From Symbiodinium natans (Eukaryota > Sar > Dinophyceae > Suessiales > Symbiodiniaceae): a DNA stretch of 64,000 bases. Positions 51,524 to 62,386 of this stretch are shown piece by piece. The notes below the pieces were generated by a model that had not been told where the DNA came from, did no database searches, and saw only the letters and a list, made by a program, of their open reading frames with translations. The first letter of the stretch is position 1. Each line of letters starts with the position of its first letter. The stretch is taken from positions 1,268,906 to 1,332,905 of the forward strand of contig CAJNDS010002146.1 of NCBI GenBank assembly GCA_905221605.1. The letters run 5' to 3'. The position numbers and the translations under genes are program-made.

Positions 51524-51629
51524 CCCTAAGGGTCCATGTACCTTATTGTGAAAAACTTGGGCCCCAAAGGCCCTAAAGAAGAACTTTAAGGCCAAAGTAT
51601 TCCCCATTTAGGTACATGGACCCTTAGGG
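51524..51629. mobile_element. Family C inverted-repeat element with perfect ends
   Basis: CCCTAAGGGTCCATGTACCT (51524-51543) and AGGTACATGGACCCTTAGGG (51610-51629) are perfect 20-bp inverted repeats. It is 106 bp. The interior is non-coding. Other copies: 40721-40833, 61788-61855 and the interrupted one at 11760. Confidence 0.9.
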
Positions 51630-52856
51630 GGACCTTGCCGATGGCGCCGATCCCTCCCGGCTTCCTCAAGGGCACATGACCCGGTTAGGCAAGTAGAGGA
51701 CATGCTTGCATACACACAGGACCTCAGCTAGGCAGGCCCGCCACCGGCCAAGGCGGTTTAGGGTTTAGGGTTTAGGGCCGGCATCCTCGCAGAAGTTCTT
51801 GCCACAAGGGCTCTTCTAGTCTCCCAACAGGGACGTACTCTGCCGTGCAAGCAACGTCGCCTCCCGGTGGGGCTGTGCCCGCGGCACCATTCTTGCCCGA
51901 GTACTCACTCAACAGCTATGTCAAATGTTCCATCCATCCCCCTCCCACAGGCAGGTCACATGACACTATGACCACAAAGCAGCTGAAGACCAAAGCTGTC
52001 CCCAACACGCGGTTTCGGACGAAGGGGTATGTGCTACTTGGAGGCTCATGGGTACTTATAACCCCAATCAGAAAGTCTACTTATTTAGAACCCACTTAGG
52101 AGGCTCAGGGGGTTTTTAAGTACGGTTGTCGATTGGGGCTGTAAGTATCTGAACCTCCAAGTAGGCTACATTGAAAAAAACATTGGGCTACCCTGAACAC
52201 TAAGGCACCCCTCTTTAGAACCCCATCACTGAGGCGCCCCCGAAAATTTCATGCAGATGCTAAACCCTAAACCCTAACCCTAAACCCTAAACCCTACAGC
52301 CTAAACCCTAAAGCATAAACCCTCAGCCCTAAACCAAACCCTGAACCCTGCTAGCTCAGCTCCAACCAGCGAAAATCAAAACCGCGCCGGCCTCACTCCT
52401 CGTTCGCACCCTAAACTGGAACATCCCGCACATGAAACCTTAAATTGGGATCCTTTTCCCAACTTGAAATACTATCATCCGTAATCTATGAACCGACCCT
52501 TCACCCTAAACCCTGAACCCTAAACTTATAAGCCATAATGAAACTTTCGGAAATTTCTTTTACCAAGACAATTCTGCGGGGTGTTGGCTCCACCGGATGG
52601 GGTACGTATGTCTAAGCGACCCTGGCCCCCTGAACCCTAAACCCTAAACCCCAAACCCTAAACCCTAAACCCTAAACCCTAAACCCTAAACCCCAAACCC
52701 TCATACCTAAACCCTAAGCCCTAAACCCTAAGTTCTCAGCCGCGCGTCGTTGTCTGCTGCGAAGTCGGCAGGGGAACGTCCCGCTGACGTCTTCTGAGCA
52801 GGGTCGGCTCTGTCCTGACAAGGCTTTCGCGAGGCTGGGACCTCTGAGCCTTGTCT
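51630..52856. other. Unique island then telomeric blocks
   Basis: 51630-52250 has only a short G block at 51756-51776 and the family F element at 52034. A frame at 51845-52099 runs into that element and is not supported. Blocks lie at 52258-52345 (C), 52500-52530 (C) and 52628-52730 (C). No gene. Confidence 0.7.
52034..52165. mobile_element. Family F inverted-repeat element
   Basis: The left end is CTACTTGGAGGCTCATGGGT and the right end is 'taagtatctgaacctccaagtagg'. The interior has 'cttataaccccaatcagaaagtctacttat'. It is 132 bp. Confidence 0.85.
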
Positions 52857-52981
52857 GGGGTTTAGGGTTTAGGGTTTAGGGTTTAGGGTTTAGGGTTTAG
52901 GGTTTAGGGTTTAGGGTTTAGGGTTTAGGGTTTAGGGTTTAGGGTTTAGGGTTTAGGGTTAATTAGGGTTTAGGGTTTAGA
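52857..52981 (+). repeat. Interstitial telomeric array, TTTAGGG orientation
   Basis: About fifteen perfect units, an AATTAGGG step, then two or three more. It directly abuts the truncated family A element at 52980. Confidence 0.95.
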
Positions 52982-53076
52982 GGGTGCCCCTTTTTTGTTT
53001 ACAGGGGCTTGTGTAAGCAATATGCAAGGGAACCGAAAGCCAAAAACAAGCGAATCAGGGCCTACTCCAGGTCCTA
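52980..53076. mobile_element. Family A element lacking its left end
   Basis: Starts at AGGGTGCCCCTTTTTTG, where a telomeric array replaces the expected left end. The right end 'ggcctactccaggtccta' matches the copy at 31487-31620. It looks as if a break inside the element was joined to telomeric repeat. Confidence 0.65.
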
Positions 53077-53342
53077 GCTAAAGCACCTAAGATCCCACAC
53101 TTCTAGGAGAGGATTGAGGGTTGCCTCGACTGCCCTAAACCCAAAACCCTAAACCCTATACCCCCCTCTACCCCACCCACAGTTCGAGGGATTAGGGATC
53201 AGTGTTTGGGGCCCTCGAATTCCTCAGAATTCCGGATTTCGGTGGGTTTCGGTACACGGAGTTCCTAATAGGCTTTGTGACCCTACACCCTAAACCCTAC
53301 ACCCTAAACCCTCAACCCTGAACCCTAAACCCTAAACCCTAT

Positions 53343-53376
<34 letters not shown>

Positions 53377-54075
53377 ACGTAGAGGTTCGGTGCTCAAGGC
53401 CCACTTGGCAGTCGTTGAAGCTCACTTGAGGTTTAGCGAAGGTCGGGCTTTCAAACGCAACCTAACACCGAAAAAAGACTGGTTAAACCCTTTAGGTTTA
53501 GGGTTTAGGGTTTAGGGTTTGGGGTTTAGGGTTTAGGGTTTAGGGTTTAGGGCTTAGGGCTTAGGGCTTAGGGCTTAGGGCTTAGGGCTTAGGGCTTGGG
53601 GTCTAGGGTGTAGGGCTTCGGGCTTCATCCCTAAGCCTTCCCTAAACCGGGTTGGGCCCTTAAACCACTCAAAGACCCTACTCGTAAACCCTTGGAGAGC
53701 TCCAGGGCAAGGAAGCCTAAACCCAAAAAGCCCCAAACCCTAAACCTGAACTGGTTTGGGGTTTAGGGTTTAGGGTCTATAGGGTTTAGGGTTGAGTGTT
53801 TGGGGTTTAGGGTTCAGGGGTTTCCCTCAACCCTAAACCCCTGGAAGCGTAGCGATCAACACCTCGAAGTCCCCAGAACACGTCCCCACCATCGCGCCTT
53901 GAGGAGTAGCCGGATAACCTCCCCAACAGGCCCCGACCTAACCTTCTAAACCCGGTATAGAGGCTAAACCCTAAACCACGAACCCTGCAAATCCCATAGA
54001 CCCTATAAACCCTATAAAGCCTGAACCCTATAAAACCTGGCCCCTAGCAGACTGCATGTGGGCCCTCTTCTTGGT
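53077..54075. repeat. Telomeric mosaic with poly-G
   Basis: Blocks lie at 53135-53155 (C), 53280-53340 (C), 53494-53625 (G), 53645-53750 (C, degenerate), 53755-53820 (G) running into 53826-53842 (C), and 53965-54030 (C, with CCCTATAAA). A run of 33 G lies at 53343-53375, immediately after a CCCTAAA block. No gene. Confidence 0.8.
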
Positions 54076-54324
54076 TTAGGGCTTTATGGCTTGCATCTTC
54101 CTGGTAGCCATACATCCGCGGAAGACAGAAGGAAACACTCTCTCCATTTTACGTGGACGTTCTTGGGCCTTTATTTTCAAAGCCCATGGTGCAGGGTTTA
54201 GGGTTGCGGCTCTAGGACGGGATTCTGTGTGAGTATTCGGGGTTTGGGCTTCGCTTGTTAAGACCACAATGACGACAAACATGGTTGCCGCAGCACGCAA
54301 AAAACCCATCAGGGGCTGTATCAC
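54076..54324 (-). CDS. Possible exon with a signal-peptide-like start
   Basis: A minus-strand frame from ATG at 54322-54324 to TAA at 54076-54078, 82 codons. Residues 8-25 are hydrophobic (GFLRAAATMFVVIVVLTSEA), followed by a polar stretch, as in a secretory signal peptide. A partial CCCTAAA sequence (54194-54205) lies inside the frame, which argues that it is either a chance frame or a gene invaded by telomeric sequence. I do not recognise a family and no splice sites were decided. Confidence 0.18.
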   Translation of the reverse strand: MIQPLMGFLRAAATMFVVIVVLTSEAQTPNTHTESRPRAATLNPAPWALKIKAQERPRKMERVFPSVFRGCMATRKMQAIKP

Positions 54325-54338
54325 ATCACGCGGTTCGG

Positions 54339-54585
54339 TTAGGGTTTAGGGTTTAGGGTTTAGGGTTTAGGGTTTAGGGTTTAGGGTTTAGGGTTTAGGG
54401 TTTAGGGTTTAGGGTTTAGGGTTTAGGGTTTAGGGTTTAGGGTTTAGGGTTTAGGGTTTAGGGTTTAGGGTTTAGGGTTTAGGGTTTAGGGTTTAGGGTT
54501 TAGGGTTTAGGGTTTAGGGTTTAGGGTTTAGGGTTTAGGGTTTAGGGTTTAGGGTTTAGGGTTTAGGGTTTAGGGTTTAGGGTTT
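54339..54585 (+). repeat. Longest pure interstitial telomeric array
   Basis: About 35 uninterrupted, identical TTTAGGG units (247 bp). Its purity contrasts with the degenerate blocks elsewhere and suggests the most recent addition or expansion in the window. Flanks are unique (CATCACGCGGTTCGG on the left, CCAGATGCAAGGGGC on the right). Confidence 0.98.
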
Positions 54586-55320
54586 GCCAGATGCAAGGGG
54601 CTGGAGTCAGCCCGGCCATACCTACACGACCATCAGGGTTGGGAAACTTAGGGTGTCTGCTTGAAGGCGAAGTGGGGCTTAGGGTTCCTTGGGGACGAAA
54701 TGCACCCTAAAAGTAGGGTCATACACTCCATACTACTTTAATCATAGTCCCTGTTAAGGTATACGGACCATAAACCCTTTTAGGGTCCATTTCGTCCGCA
54801 AGGTAGGGTTCGGAAGAGTCCGAAGTGGAGTGCTACCTCTATGCGGCGAACTTGTCACATGTCGTGGGCGAGCTCTAGGTCAGTGCCGACGCCCTTCCCA
54901 CTAAACCTGAACCAACCTCAAAGCCCTCAAAACCCCAAGATCCTGAAATACCCCAAAGCTCAATACCCTGGGTCCCTGAGCCACAACCCACAAAACCGAA
55001 TCCCAACGTGCCGAACCTCGGTATTGCCCACGCGCGCTGCAACGTGGATGGGGTAAATCCTCAAAGCGTGCGACCGACCGGCCGTTACAAAGTGGTTCCG
55101 AAACTAAGTCCCCTTTAAAGTCCTCTTATTTTGAAGGTTTAGACTCTTAAAGGATCGTAAGCCCGAAAGAGGAAAATACAATATACCCAACTGGTGCTGC
55201 CAGGAAAAATGGCATCCCTGCGCTGGGGCTCCGTCAACCACAGGGGACCTCTCAACCTAATTTGTTGAACCTTATCCGCCCTTCAACCCTCATTTTGGAA
55301 ACTCCCCTCTGTAAGCGTCG
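54586..55320. other. Unique island
   Basis: About 730 bp without telomeric blocks, containing the family B element at 54691. A 71-codon frame at 54841 is Pro/Asn-rich and not recognised. 55095-55190 is AT-richer. No gene. Confidence 0.6.
54691..54797. mobile_element. Family B inverted-repeat element
   Basis: The left end is GGGGACGAAATGCACCCTAA and the right end is 'cttttagggtccatttcgtcc', inverted counterparts with a few mismatches. The interior 'atactactttaatcatagtccctgttaagg' matches the family. It is 107 bp. Confidence 0.85.
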
Positions 55321-55576
55321 CGGTTGAGGGCTTAGGGTTTAGGGTTTAGGGTTTAGGGCTTAGGGCTTAGGGTTTAGGGTTTAGGGTTCACGACTCAGGG
55401 CTTGATGGCAGTTCAGGGGGGTTTAAGGGTGGTCATGGGGCCTTGTAGGTCAACGGGCTGAAAGAGGGACCACCTGAGTACTTCGGTCTACAGTATGGTC
55501 TTGTCCGCTGGGTCCCTCCCCCCCATGCTATCCCAACCCCCCCCCCCCCGAATCCCCCTCCTCAAGCCCATGTTTT
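55321..55576. other. Telomeric block and unique spacer
   Basis: A TTTAGGG/CTTAGGG block at 55326-55388, then unique sequence ending in a C run (55540-55550). No gene. Confidence 0.7.
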
Positions 55577-55753
<177 letters not shown>

Positions 55754-55758
55754 CACTA

Positions 55759-55898
55759 CCCTGAACCCTGAGCCCTGAAGCCCTGAAGCCCTGAAGCCCT
55801 GAAGCCCTGAAGCCCTGAAGCCCTGAAGCCCTGAAGCCCTGAAGCCCTGAAGCCCTGAAGCCTGAAGCCCTAAACCCTAAACCCTAAACCCTAAACCC
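55759..55898 (-). repeat. CCCTGAAG 8-bp array joined to CCCTAAA
   Basis: About twelve CCCTGAAG units, then one CCTGAAG and about five CCCTAAA units. It starts directly at the end of the triplet tract. Confidence 0.95.
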
Positions 55899-56250
55899 GG
55901 ATTGGTAAATCGCAGGGAAGCGTCGTCTCGCCGGGAATTGCTGGCAGGCAGCGCAGCATGGAGATCCTGGTTTTGGGGCTGACCCTTGCTGGAGCAGGTA
56001 GGGTTTAGGGTTTAGGGTTTAGGGTTTAGGGTTTAGGGTTTAGGGTTTAGGATTTCGGGCTTGGGGTTTAGGTTGACATGTGGCCAGGTCTTAAGGGATG
56101 GCTCCCGCTTTTGATTTGGTAACCGGTAGACAGAGGCCGTATGAAAACAGGGACCCATGAAGGTCCCGCGACTTCCAGGGATAGGATGACTCCGAAGTTC
56201 CCGACTCACGAAAACAGAGTTCGTTAGGGTCTAGGGTTCAGGGTTTAGGG
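55899..56250. repeat. Telomeric block and unique spacer
   Basis: A TTTAGGG array at 55999-56050 that degrades by 56075. The rest is unique, with no gene. Confidence 0.75.
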
Positions 56251-56395
56251 TTCTTAAGGGAGGGGGGTTCAAGGGGGGTATGTAACCCAAGGTTCCCTAA
56301 TACTCCGCACTACTCCCTAAGATTCCCGAAGGCTCCCTAAGCTTCCCTAAAGTTCCCTATGTACCTACCCCCCTTGAACCCTCCTCCCTTAAGAA
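56251..56395. mobile_element. Inverted-repeat element with 34-bp ends
   Basis: The left end TTCTTAAGGGAGGGGGGTTC (continuing to 56284) and the reverse complement of the right end TTCTTAAGGGAGGAGGGTTC (56362-56395) match at 32 of 34 positions. The interior is a GTTCCCTAA-type repeat (several units of 'ctccctaag'/'ttccctaa'). It is 145 bp. A single copy is seen here, and the well-matched arms suggest a recent insertion. Confidence 0.85.
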
Positions 56396-56845
56396 CCCCT
56401 TTGCGGCTGCGCCATGTGGTTTTGGATTTAGGGTTAACTAGCGACACAGGGTAAGGGGACGGTGGGTTGTAGGGGATTGGCTTTGAATAATCTTGAATGA
56501 GCTGGGTATGCTAGTATTCCTAGTTGCTGAGTACCCTGGGCCAAAAAAGGTTAACCTTTCAATTGTGGTAGGATTCTATCTACCCCCAAAAGGTTCAAGG
56601 TTACCAACTCAGCTACTAGGTTATTTAAGGTTTAGGGCTTGGGTTTCTGGCTGCCAGGGTAACGGTGCCTGTTTTCAGGTGCAATGGCTTCCAGGCTTCA
56701 GAGCTCTTGGGAGAAATCCGCTCCTGCGTTGCCCCAAAATGCGAACAAAGAAATCACCTGCCCAGGGACCAGACATTCAGGCGTCAACCATTGACCTTCC
56801 CCTAACGCCGTGGAGCCACGAGCGCCTCGACACCCATAAGTCAAG
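56396..56845. other. Unique spacer
   Basis: Apart from the family E element at 56520, no repeat. A 121-codon frame at 56493-56858 runs through that element and ends in telomeric repeat, so I do not accept it as a gene. Confidence 0.6.
56520..56620. mobile_element. Family E inverted-repeat element
   Basis: The left end CTAGTTGCTGAGTACC and the right end 'ggttaccaactcagctactag' are inverted counterparts. The interior is nearly the same as 25003-25110. It is 101 bp. Confidence 0.9.
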
Positions 56846-56896
56846 CCCTAAACCCTAAACCCTAAACCCTAAACCCTAAACCCTAAACCCTAAACC

Positions 56897-57055
56897 CAAG
56901 GGGTAGAAGGAGGGAGTCCTACAGGGACCCTTAATCTTATTCCCCTCTTCAACCCCTTTTTATACCTTATATATAGTCCCTATCCTAAGTAGCCCCCAAA
57001 GAACCCCTAAATCACCCCTAAGGTCCCTTATAAGGGTCCCTCCTTTAGTCCCTTG
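56897..57055. mobile_element. Family I inverted-repeat element
   Basis: The left end is CAAGGGGTAGAAGGAGGGA and the reverse complement of the right end is CAAGGGACTAAAGGAGGGA. Inside are 'gggacccttaatcttattcccc' and 'ccctatcctaagtagccccc', shared with 62387-62539. It is 159 bp and directly follows a CCCTAAA block. Confidence 0.85.
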
Positions 57056-58349
57056 AATGATGCTTCGAACCTCCAGCACGCTAAACCACACTAGGGTTTA
57101 GGCGGTTTCGGGTTTCGGGTTTTCTTAAGCCCTGAGCCACAAAATCCTGAAACCACAGAGTTCCCGAAACACCCGGGATCCCAGGCCAGCAAATGATCCC
57201 ATCTCCCTCGTTCGTGCGCCCGCAACCCGCTCAACCAACCATAAACCCTAACACCCCTAAACCCTCAACTCACAGCCCAAGACCCTAAAACCGCGAGACT
57301 CCTGAAGTTTCTAGAAACCCTAAAACCCCGAAACCCCTAGAGACCCTGAACCCCAAAACCCCCAGCCCCTAAACGCCAAAACCCCAAAACCCGGTCCTGG
57401 GTTCGAGCGGATCGTTGAAGCAGTGGGTGCGCAGAAACCTCAGCCGGCTTCCTAGAGTTTAGGGTTTAGGGTTTAGGGTTTAGGGTTTAGGGTTTAGGGT
57501 TTAGGGTTTAGGGTTTAGGGTTTAGGGTTTAGGGTTTAGGGTTTAGGGTTTAGGGTTTAGGGTTAGGGTCTACGGTGTAGGGGTAGTTCAGTTTAGGGTT
57601 TAGTGTTTAGGGTTTAGTGTTTAGGGTTTAGGGTTTACGGTTTAGGCGCAGTTCAGTTTAGGGTTTAGTGTTTAGGGTTTAGGGGGGCTTAGGGCCTGCA
57701 GGTTGAAAGAGTTTACATGGTTGGCCTGCAGTGCGTAGCCTAGGTTTAGAAATAGGATGTAGGGCTGTAATGCCAACCCTGAACCATAAATCCGAGGCAC
57801 GGTTTTTCGGCTTTAGCGCTTTTAAGTAGCCGAGGGCATGTGAACCCAATCTTGCCTAAACTCCTAAGCGTTCAGAGCTCAGACGCGGCTGGAGTTTACG
57901 GCTAGAGGTTCTAGGGCTTAGGGTTCAGAGTTTAGGTTTGTTTGCGGGCCTTCAGCCCTCAACCCCTACATCGATGTAATCCTACGTAAAGGCCCCTTTT
58001 GCCCTAAACCCTAAACTCTAAACCCTAAACCCTAAACCCCAAACCCTAAACCCTAAACCTTAAACCCTAAACCGTCGAAGCCTTGAAGCCTCCTCGTAAG
58101 AGCAGTGCCGAGAGTCACAAAGCTGTCAAGACCCGGCGGGGTTAAGCTCGCTGAGGGCTTCCAACCCTAAACCCCTAAACCCTAGCCCTAAACCCTAGCC
58201 CTAAACTCTCGCCCTAAACCCCAAACCCAAAACCCTAAACCCTGAACCTTCAACCCTGAACCCTATAAACCCTAAGCCCGGGTCACCCTTAAGGTCAGCG
58301 ATGGCAAGACCTGCTAACATGCTTCGTTGTCCAGTATCCTGGGAAGTAC
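57056..58349. repeat. Telomeric mosaic
   Basis: Blocks lie at 57235-57380 (C, degenerate), 57455-57565 (G, about fifteen units), 57588-57685 (G), 57905-57935 (G), 58003-58075 (C) and 58165-58275 (C). Between 57573 and 57685 a ~75-bp unit ('agttcagtttagggtttagtgtttaggg') is tandemly duplicated. No gene. Confidence 0.85.
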
Positions 58350-58459
58350 CAGGGTGCCCAGTAACCTAGGCTTAACAAGGGTGCCCTTTTTTGCTTAAAG
58401 GGGTTTGTAAGGGAACCTAACCCCCAAAAAAAAGGAAAAGGGTACTACTGGGCATCCTA
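58350..58459. mobile_element. Family A inverted-repeat element, intact copy
   Basis: Ends are CAGGGTGCCCAGTA and TACTGGGCATCCTA. The core 'taacctaggcttaacaagggtgcccttttttgcttaaaggggtttgtaagggaacc' is nearly identical to the copy at 36433-36543. Confidence 0.9.
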
Positions 58460-60185
58460 GACTAAAGGCAACCTGTGGGAATATAAAGGGAATAAAAGAC
58501 CCCCCCCCCCCTTCCTCTGGGGTGGGAGAAAAGTGTTTGATGGCCCTCCACAATCGGGCCAAAGCTGCTCTTCGCACCTCACGAAGCTTTCGAGCTTGTT
58601 CCGAAACCTAACCTTCACAGCATCGACGCCCTGTCACAGCAAACCCTAAACCCTAAACCCTAAATCCTAAACCCTAAACCCTATAGACCCGCAAACCACA
58701 TCCTTTCAATGAGGCTTCAGTCCGAAGCTCCTGCGGGCCACATACTGAATTCCCTCCACCGAAAATTTTCAAAAAGAAAGAAATTAGGGAGTTAGATGCC
58801 CTAGTAATATGGTGGCTTCCGAAATTTGGGGTACCCTTCCTGGGGTTTACAGAATAAGGATCGGATAGTACTTTTGGGGTATATAAATCTACCCCTTAGA
58901 GGCTTCGCTGTTCTACCCTGAAGTCGAATCCCAAGATGCCTTTAACGCGGGAATGAAGTCCTGAAACCAGACGGGGGAACCTCGAGCCTCAAACCCCTCG
59001 GCTCGAAACGTCGACCCTGAAACCTGAGTCAAGGGTTTAGCTTGGGTTTTTTAGAGTTTCACGGTTTTGGGGGGTTCGGGGTTCGGGGTATTGGGGTTTT
59101 AGGGTTGTTTTTGGGTGCAAGGGTTTTAGGGTTTTAGGGCTTTAGGGTTTAGGGCTTGCGTGGTTTAATTAACCCTGAGGCGCCAAGTGGCTGATTCATG
59201 CGCTCCTGTTTGGCATTGCTTCGCCGCCGTCGCTTTGCCATGGTAAGAGGACTCGCGTCCGTATAAAGCCTGGGTTCAGGGTCTAGGTTTATTGTTTAGG
59301 GTTTAGGCTCTTCATAGAGAAGAGGGAGGGGGGGTGGGGTGCAGCGTTGTTTGCCCCAGACCCGCAACTGAGACCTAAACTATGCTTAAGAGTTTTGAGG
59401 CTTCAAGGGAAAGAGAAAGGGTTAGGTCAAAGGTTACTCTACTAAGGATCCGGGGGTGGGTGTAAAGGGAGGTAGGTCTAAAGGGGCTCATACTCACCAA
59501 GTAAGCCCTTGATCAGACTTCTTTATGGGAAGACGGGCCAGTCGTTCCCTTGCGAACCCTAAACCCTAAACCCTAAACCCTAAACCCTAAACCCTAAACC
59601 CTAGTCATGACAGAGCCGGAAACCCAACCATCCCACAGGCCAAGAGCGCCAAGGTCCTGTGACAATCTAGCCTGTCTTCATGCCCTGCTCGACTCGTGCT
59701 TCGCTTAGCAGTCCCTTTTCGTGTGCCCTAAACCCTAAACCCTAAACCCTAAACCCTAAACCCTAAACCCTACACCCTCACCCCCCGGTAAGTACGGTCA
59801 AGGTTGAGGGTTGGGGGCTTGTAGCGGCTATGAATATATAGGCCTCTCTACTCTAAATGCCCCCCCCAACCCCCTGCCACAAGCTTGAGGGTCTAGCCTG
59901 TACTCATAAGGTTTAAAGGGAACCCTAAACCCTGAACCCTAAGCCCTAAACCATAAACCCTGAAACCTGAACCCTATACCCTATACCCTAAACCCTAAAC
60001 CCTAAACCCTCGCCTAGGTGCGTGGAGCAGGGATTGTGCGCGCCCTCAGAGATGCTGAGAATGCCAGCGGCTGCATTGTAGGCGCCTGCCTCCTCCCGCG
60101 TGCATGGTGCCTCAGTCGGTACTCCAAGTTCTCCAGGCTCATCAGCTCTCACCCTAAACCCTAGACCTTAGAAACCCCTAAACCC
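58460..60185. repeat. Telomeric mosaic with unique islands
   Basis: A C run lies at 58500-58511. Blocks lie at 58640-58685 (C), 59085-59155 (G, TTTTAGGG), 59280-59310 (G), 59556-59604 (C), 59726-59775 (C) and 59920-60010 (C). 58690-59030 and 59310-59550 are unique with no recognised gene. Confidence 0.75.
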
Positions 60186-60272
60186 TAAACCCTGAATTTG
60201 GGTGTTTCAGTTTGACTTTCTGGCTTTGGGGATCTTGGAAGTGGCCAAAAAGCAAGCCCAACCCAAGAAAAA

Positions 60273-60373
60273 TGCTATGGACTTGCACCCACTACGAATT
60301 GAACAAATACTCTTCCTTAAAAACGCAATAAAGGGACTACTACTTTGTGGGGATTCTTAAGCAAATAGTAGCA
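60273..60373. mobile_element. Family L element without poly-G
   Basis: The right end 'ggggattcttaagcaaatagtagcac' matches the right end of 44799-44932. The left end (TGCTATGGACTTGC) is a diverged inverted counterpart. 'acaaatactcttcctt' resembles 'aacactcttcctttttt' in that copy, but there is no G run here. Confidence 0.5.
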
Positions 60374-61044
60374 CAAGTCACACCCTCGACCATCCCAGAA
60401 TGTCGTGAGTTCACCACAGCACCTCCCAACTTTGTGACTTTGGGGACTACATGACTCCTCTGAGCATAGAAGTGTGCTTATGGACCCGAACCCCAAAACC
60501 CCAAACTCTAAATACCTTAAACCCCACCAGAAGCCAACACACAGCGCCTCTGGGCTTGGGAGGCTCAGCAATTCGTTTAAAGGTCACGTTGCAGCTAACA
60601 AACTCTGTTGGCGTAGGGTCACGTAGGGTTTAGGGTCTAAGGACTTTCTTGGGTCTTTGGCTTCTTGGACAAAGTTTCCTCTCAGCACGCGCTGTGCGAG
60701 GGCCTCCAAGAAACATTGCATCATGACCTCCCTTGTATTCGGCTGTTTGCGCGTTTGACAAGTCTGGGAAAACGCATACCCAACGAGATGGGGGGCCCCG
60801 TGTGTTGCAAACTGGCGATGAATAACCCATCATTGGGAAAAGGTCTTATGAATTGATTCTTAAGAAGAACCCGAAATAACGTTTTATAGTGGCATGCTTT
60901 GCTCAAAATCACCACTCATTTGCCTGTTTGTGGGTCTTTTGCAAACCAAAAAAACGTGCAGCAGGGGCGCACGGAAAACCGCCATCATGAAGATCACAGA
61001 AAGAAGCCCCAAAACAGATCGAAGAGACGCGCTCTCTAGCTCAC

Positions 61045-61139
61045 CAATTCCTGACTGCTCATTACCGCTACAGTATCTTCTTCTGCTTTCTCCTGGTTCA
61101 TTAAGGCAATCAGAGCCAAGAAGCTTCAACAAAAGACCT
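61045..61139 (-). CDS. Possible short internal exon, unknown product
   Basis: On the minus strand, TTCTATTCCCACAG (a pyrimidine-rich acceptor) precedes 61139 and ATTG/GTGAGC (a donor) follows 61045. The 95-bp interval is open in one frame (GLLLKLLGSDCLNEPGESRR and on). It lies in the longest telomere-free island. The family is not recognised, and neither neighbouring exon could be assigned. Confidence 0.15.
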
Positions 61140-61540
61140 CTGTGGGAATAGAAAGATATGGGGGGATGGTACGGATCTAACAATTTCCAAGCAATGAGCT
61201 AATTGCAAGTAATGCAGTTGAAGCTAACTTGCGCTTGCAAGGTTCCTTATGTTCCGATCGCTCACTACGTTTGATGAAGGTCTTTTTTGTGATCATTCTC
61301 AACATTAAGCCTCCAGAATAGCCTATATACGGCACTTTCTACAAAAAAACTGCGTTTTGCAAGCGGCCAAAAGCGCAACTGCTTTGTCTCAGTTTGGGGT
61401 TCGGAAAGTGCTAAGAAAAAAGCGAGTGACCACGATCGGCTGAATCGAGTTTCACGAACAATGAAAGATCGGTGGCCTCTGGCGTCTCCGTAAACTTTTC
61501 TTAGCCAACGCCCGCACTGCAAATCCTAAACCCGAAGCCC

Positions 61541-62386
61541 TTGAGTATCCTGATTCTTGAGGGTGTTCCTGTAGTCTCCTAAACCCTAAACCCTAAACCC
61601 TCAACCCTGAATCCCTAAACCCTAAACCCTAAATCCTGAACCCTACAAGCGCCGGGGAGCCATGGGTTGAGTCACGATTCCATCAGACACTGCCCGGCCC
61701 TCGGCCAGAGGATAGGGTGGACTTGCATTGCTGCTTGGGGGTTTAGGGTTTAGGGTTTAGGGTTTAGGGTTTAGGGTTTAGGCTTCACCCTAAGGGTCCA
61801 TGTACCTGAGTAGGGAATACCAAGTGTATAATAACAAGGTACATGGAGCCTTTGGCTTACACTTCAGTCGCGCCCGCCTATGGGTTTAGGGTTTAGGGTT
61901 TAGAATTTAGGGTTTAGGGTTTAGGGTTTGGGGTTTAGGGTTTAGGGTTTAGGGTTTGGGGTTTAGGGTCCCACTCTCTCCTCTGGGTTTTCAGCAGCCG
62001 GTCAACCTTAGACCTCCTTCTTTAAAAGAGACCACAACGCTCAGTGCCCTGTTTAGGGTTTAGGGCCAGTTTAGGGTTTAGGGCTTAGGGGGATCTCGGG
62101 CTTCCTGTGGAAGGAGGGGGCGGCCAAGTTTTGAAGATTACTCGGCTGACCTCCAGCTGCAATTATACGCAGGGGGGCGCCCCAACCCCAATCCCCCAAA
62201 CCCCCCCCCAAATCCCCCCCCCAACCCCCTAAACCCCCAAACGCCCTAAACCCCGTAAACCCTAAACGAAGACCGAAGACCGAAGATCTTGGGTTTCGGG
62301 TTGAGCATCAGCCGGGATGCGAGGTGAGTCGCCACCCCATCGATGACAGCCCATTCCTCGGCAATATTTGTAAACCCAAAATATGG
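61541..62386. repeat. Telomeric mosaic
   Basis: Blocks lie at 61580-61645 (C), 61740-61782 (G), 61882-61968 (G), 62052-62090 (G) and 62180-62270 (C, with CCCCCCAAA-type variants). No gene. Confidence 0.85.
61788..61855. mobile_element. Family C inverted-repeat element, short form
   Basis: CCCTAAGGGTCCATGTACCT on the left; AAGGTACATGGAGCCTTTGG on the right is an inverted counterpart with a few mismatches. It is 68 bp, an internally deleted copy. It begins a few bases after a TTTAGGG array. Confidence 0.8.

Larger units (their letters stand above)
60186..61540. other. Longest island with almost no telomeric repeat
   Basis: About 1.3 kb with only a short CCCTAAA/CCCCAAA patch (60485-60525) and a short TTTAGGG (60625-60637). 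It contains the family L element at 60273. Open frames of 60-99 codons occur on both strands with no clear winner. The minus-strand segment near 61.1 kb has splice-like borders and is listed separately. Confidence 0.6.

Noticed and set aside
54339..54585. True chromosome end
   Set aside because: Unique sequence continues on both sides, so the array is interstitial in this assembly.
56493..56858. 121-codon frame
   Set aside because: Covers the family E MITE and ends in CCCTAAA repeat.
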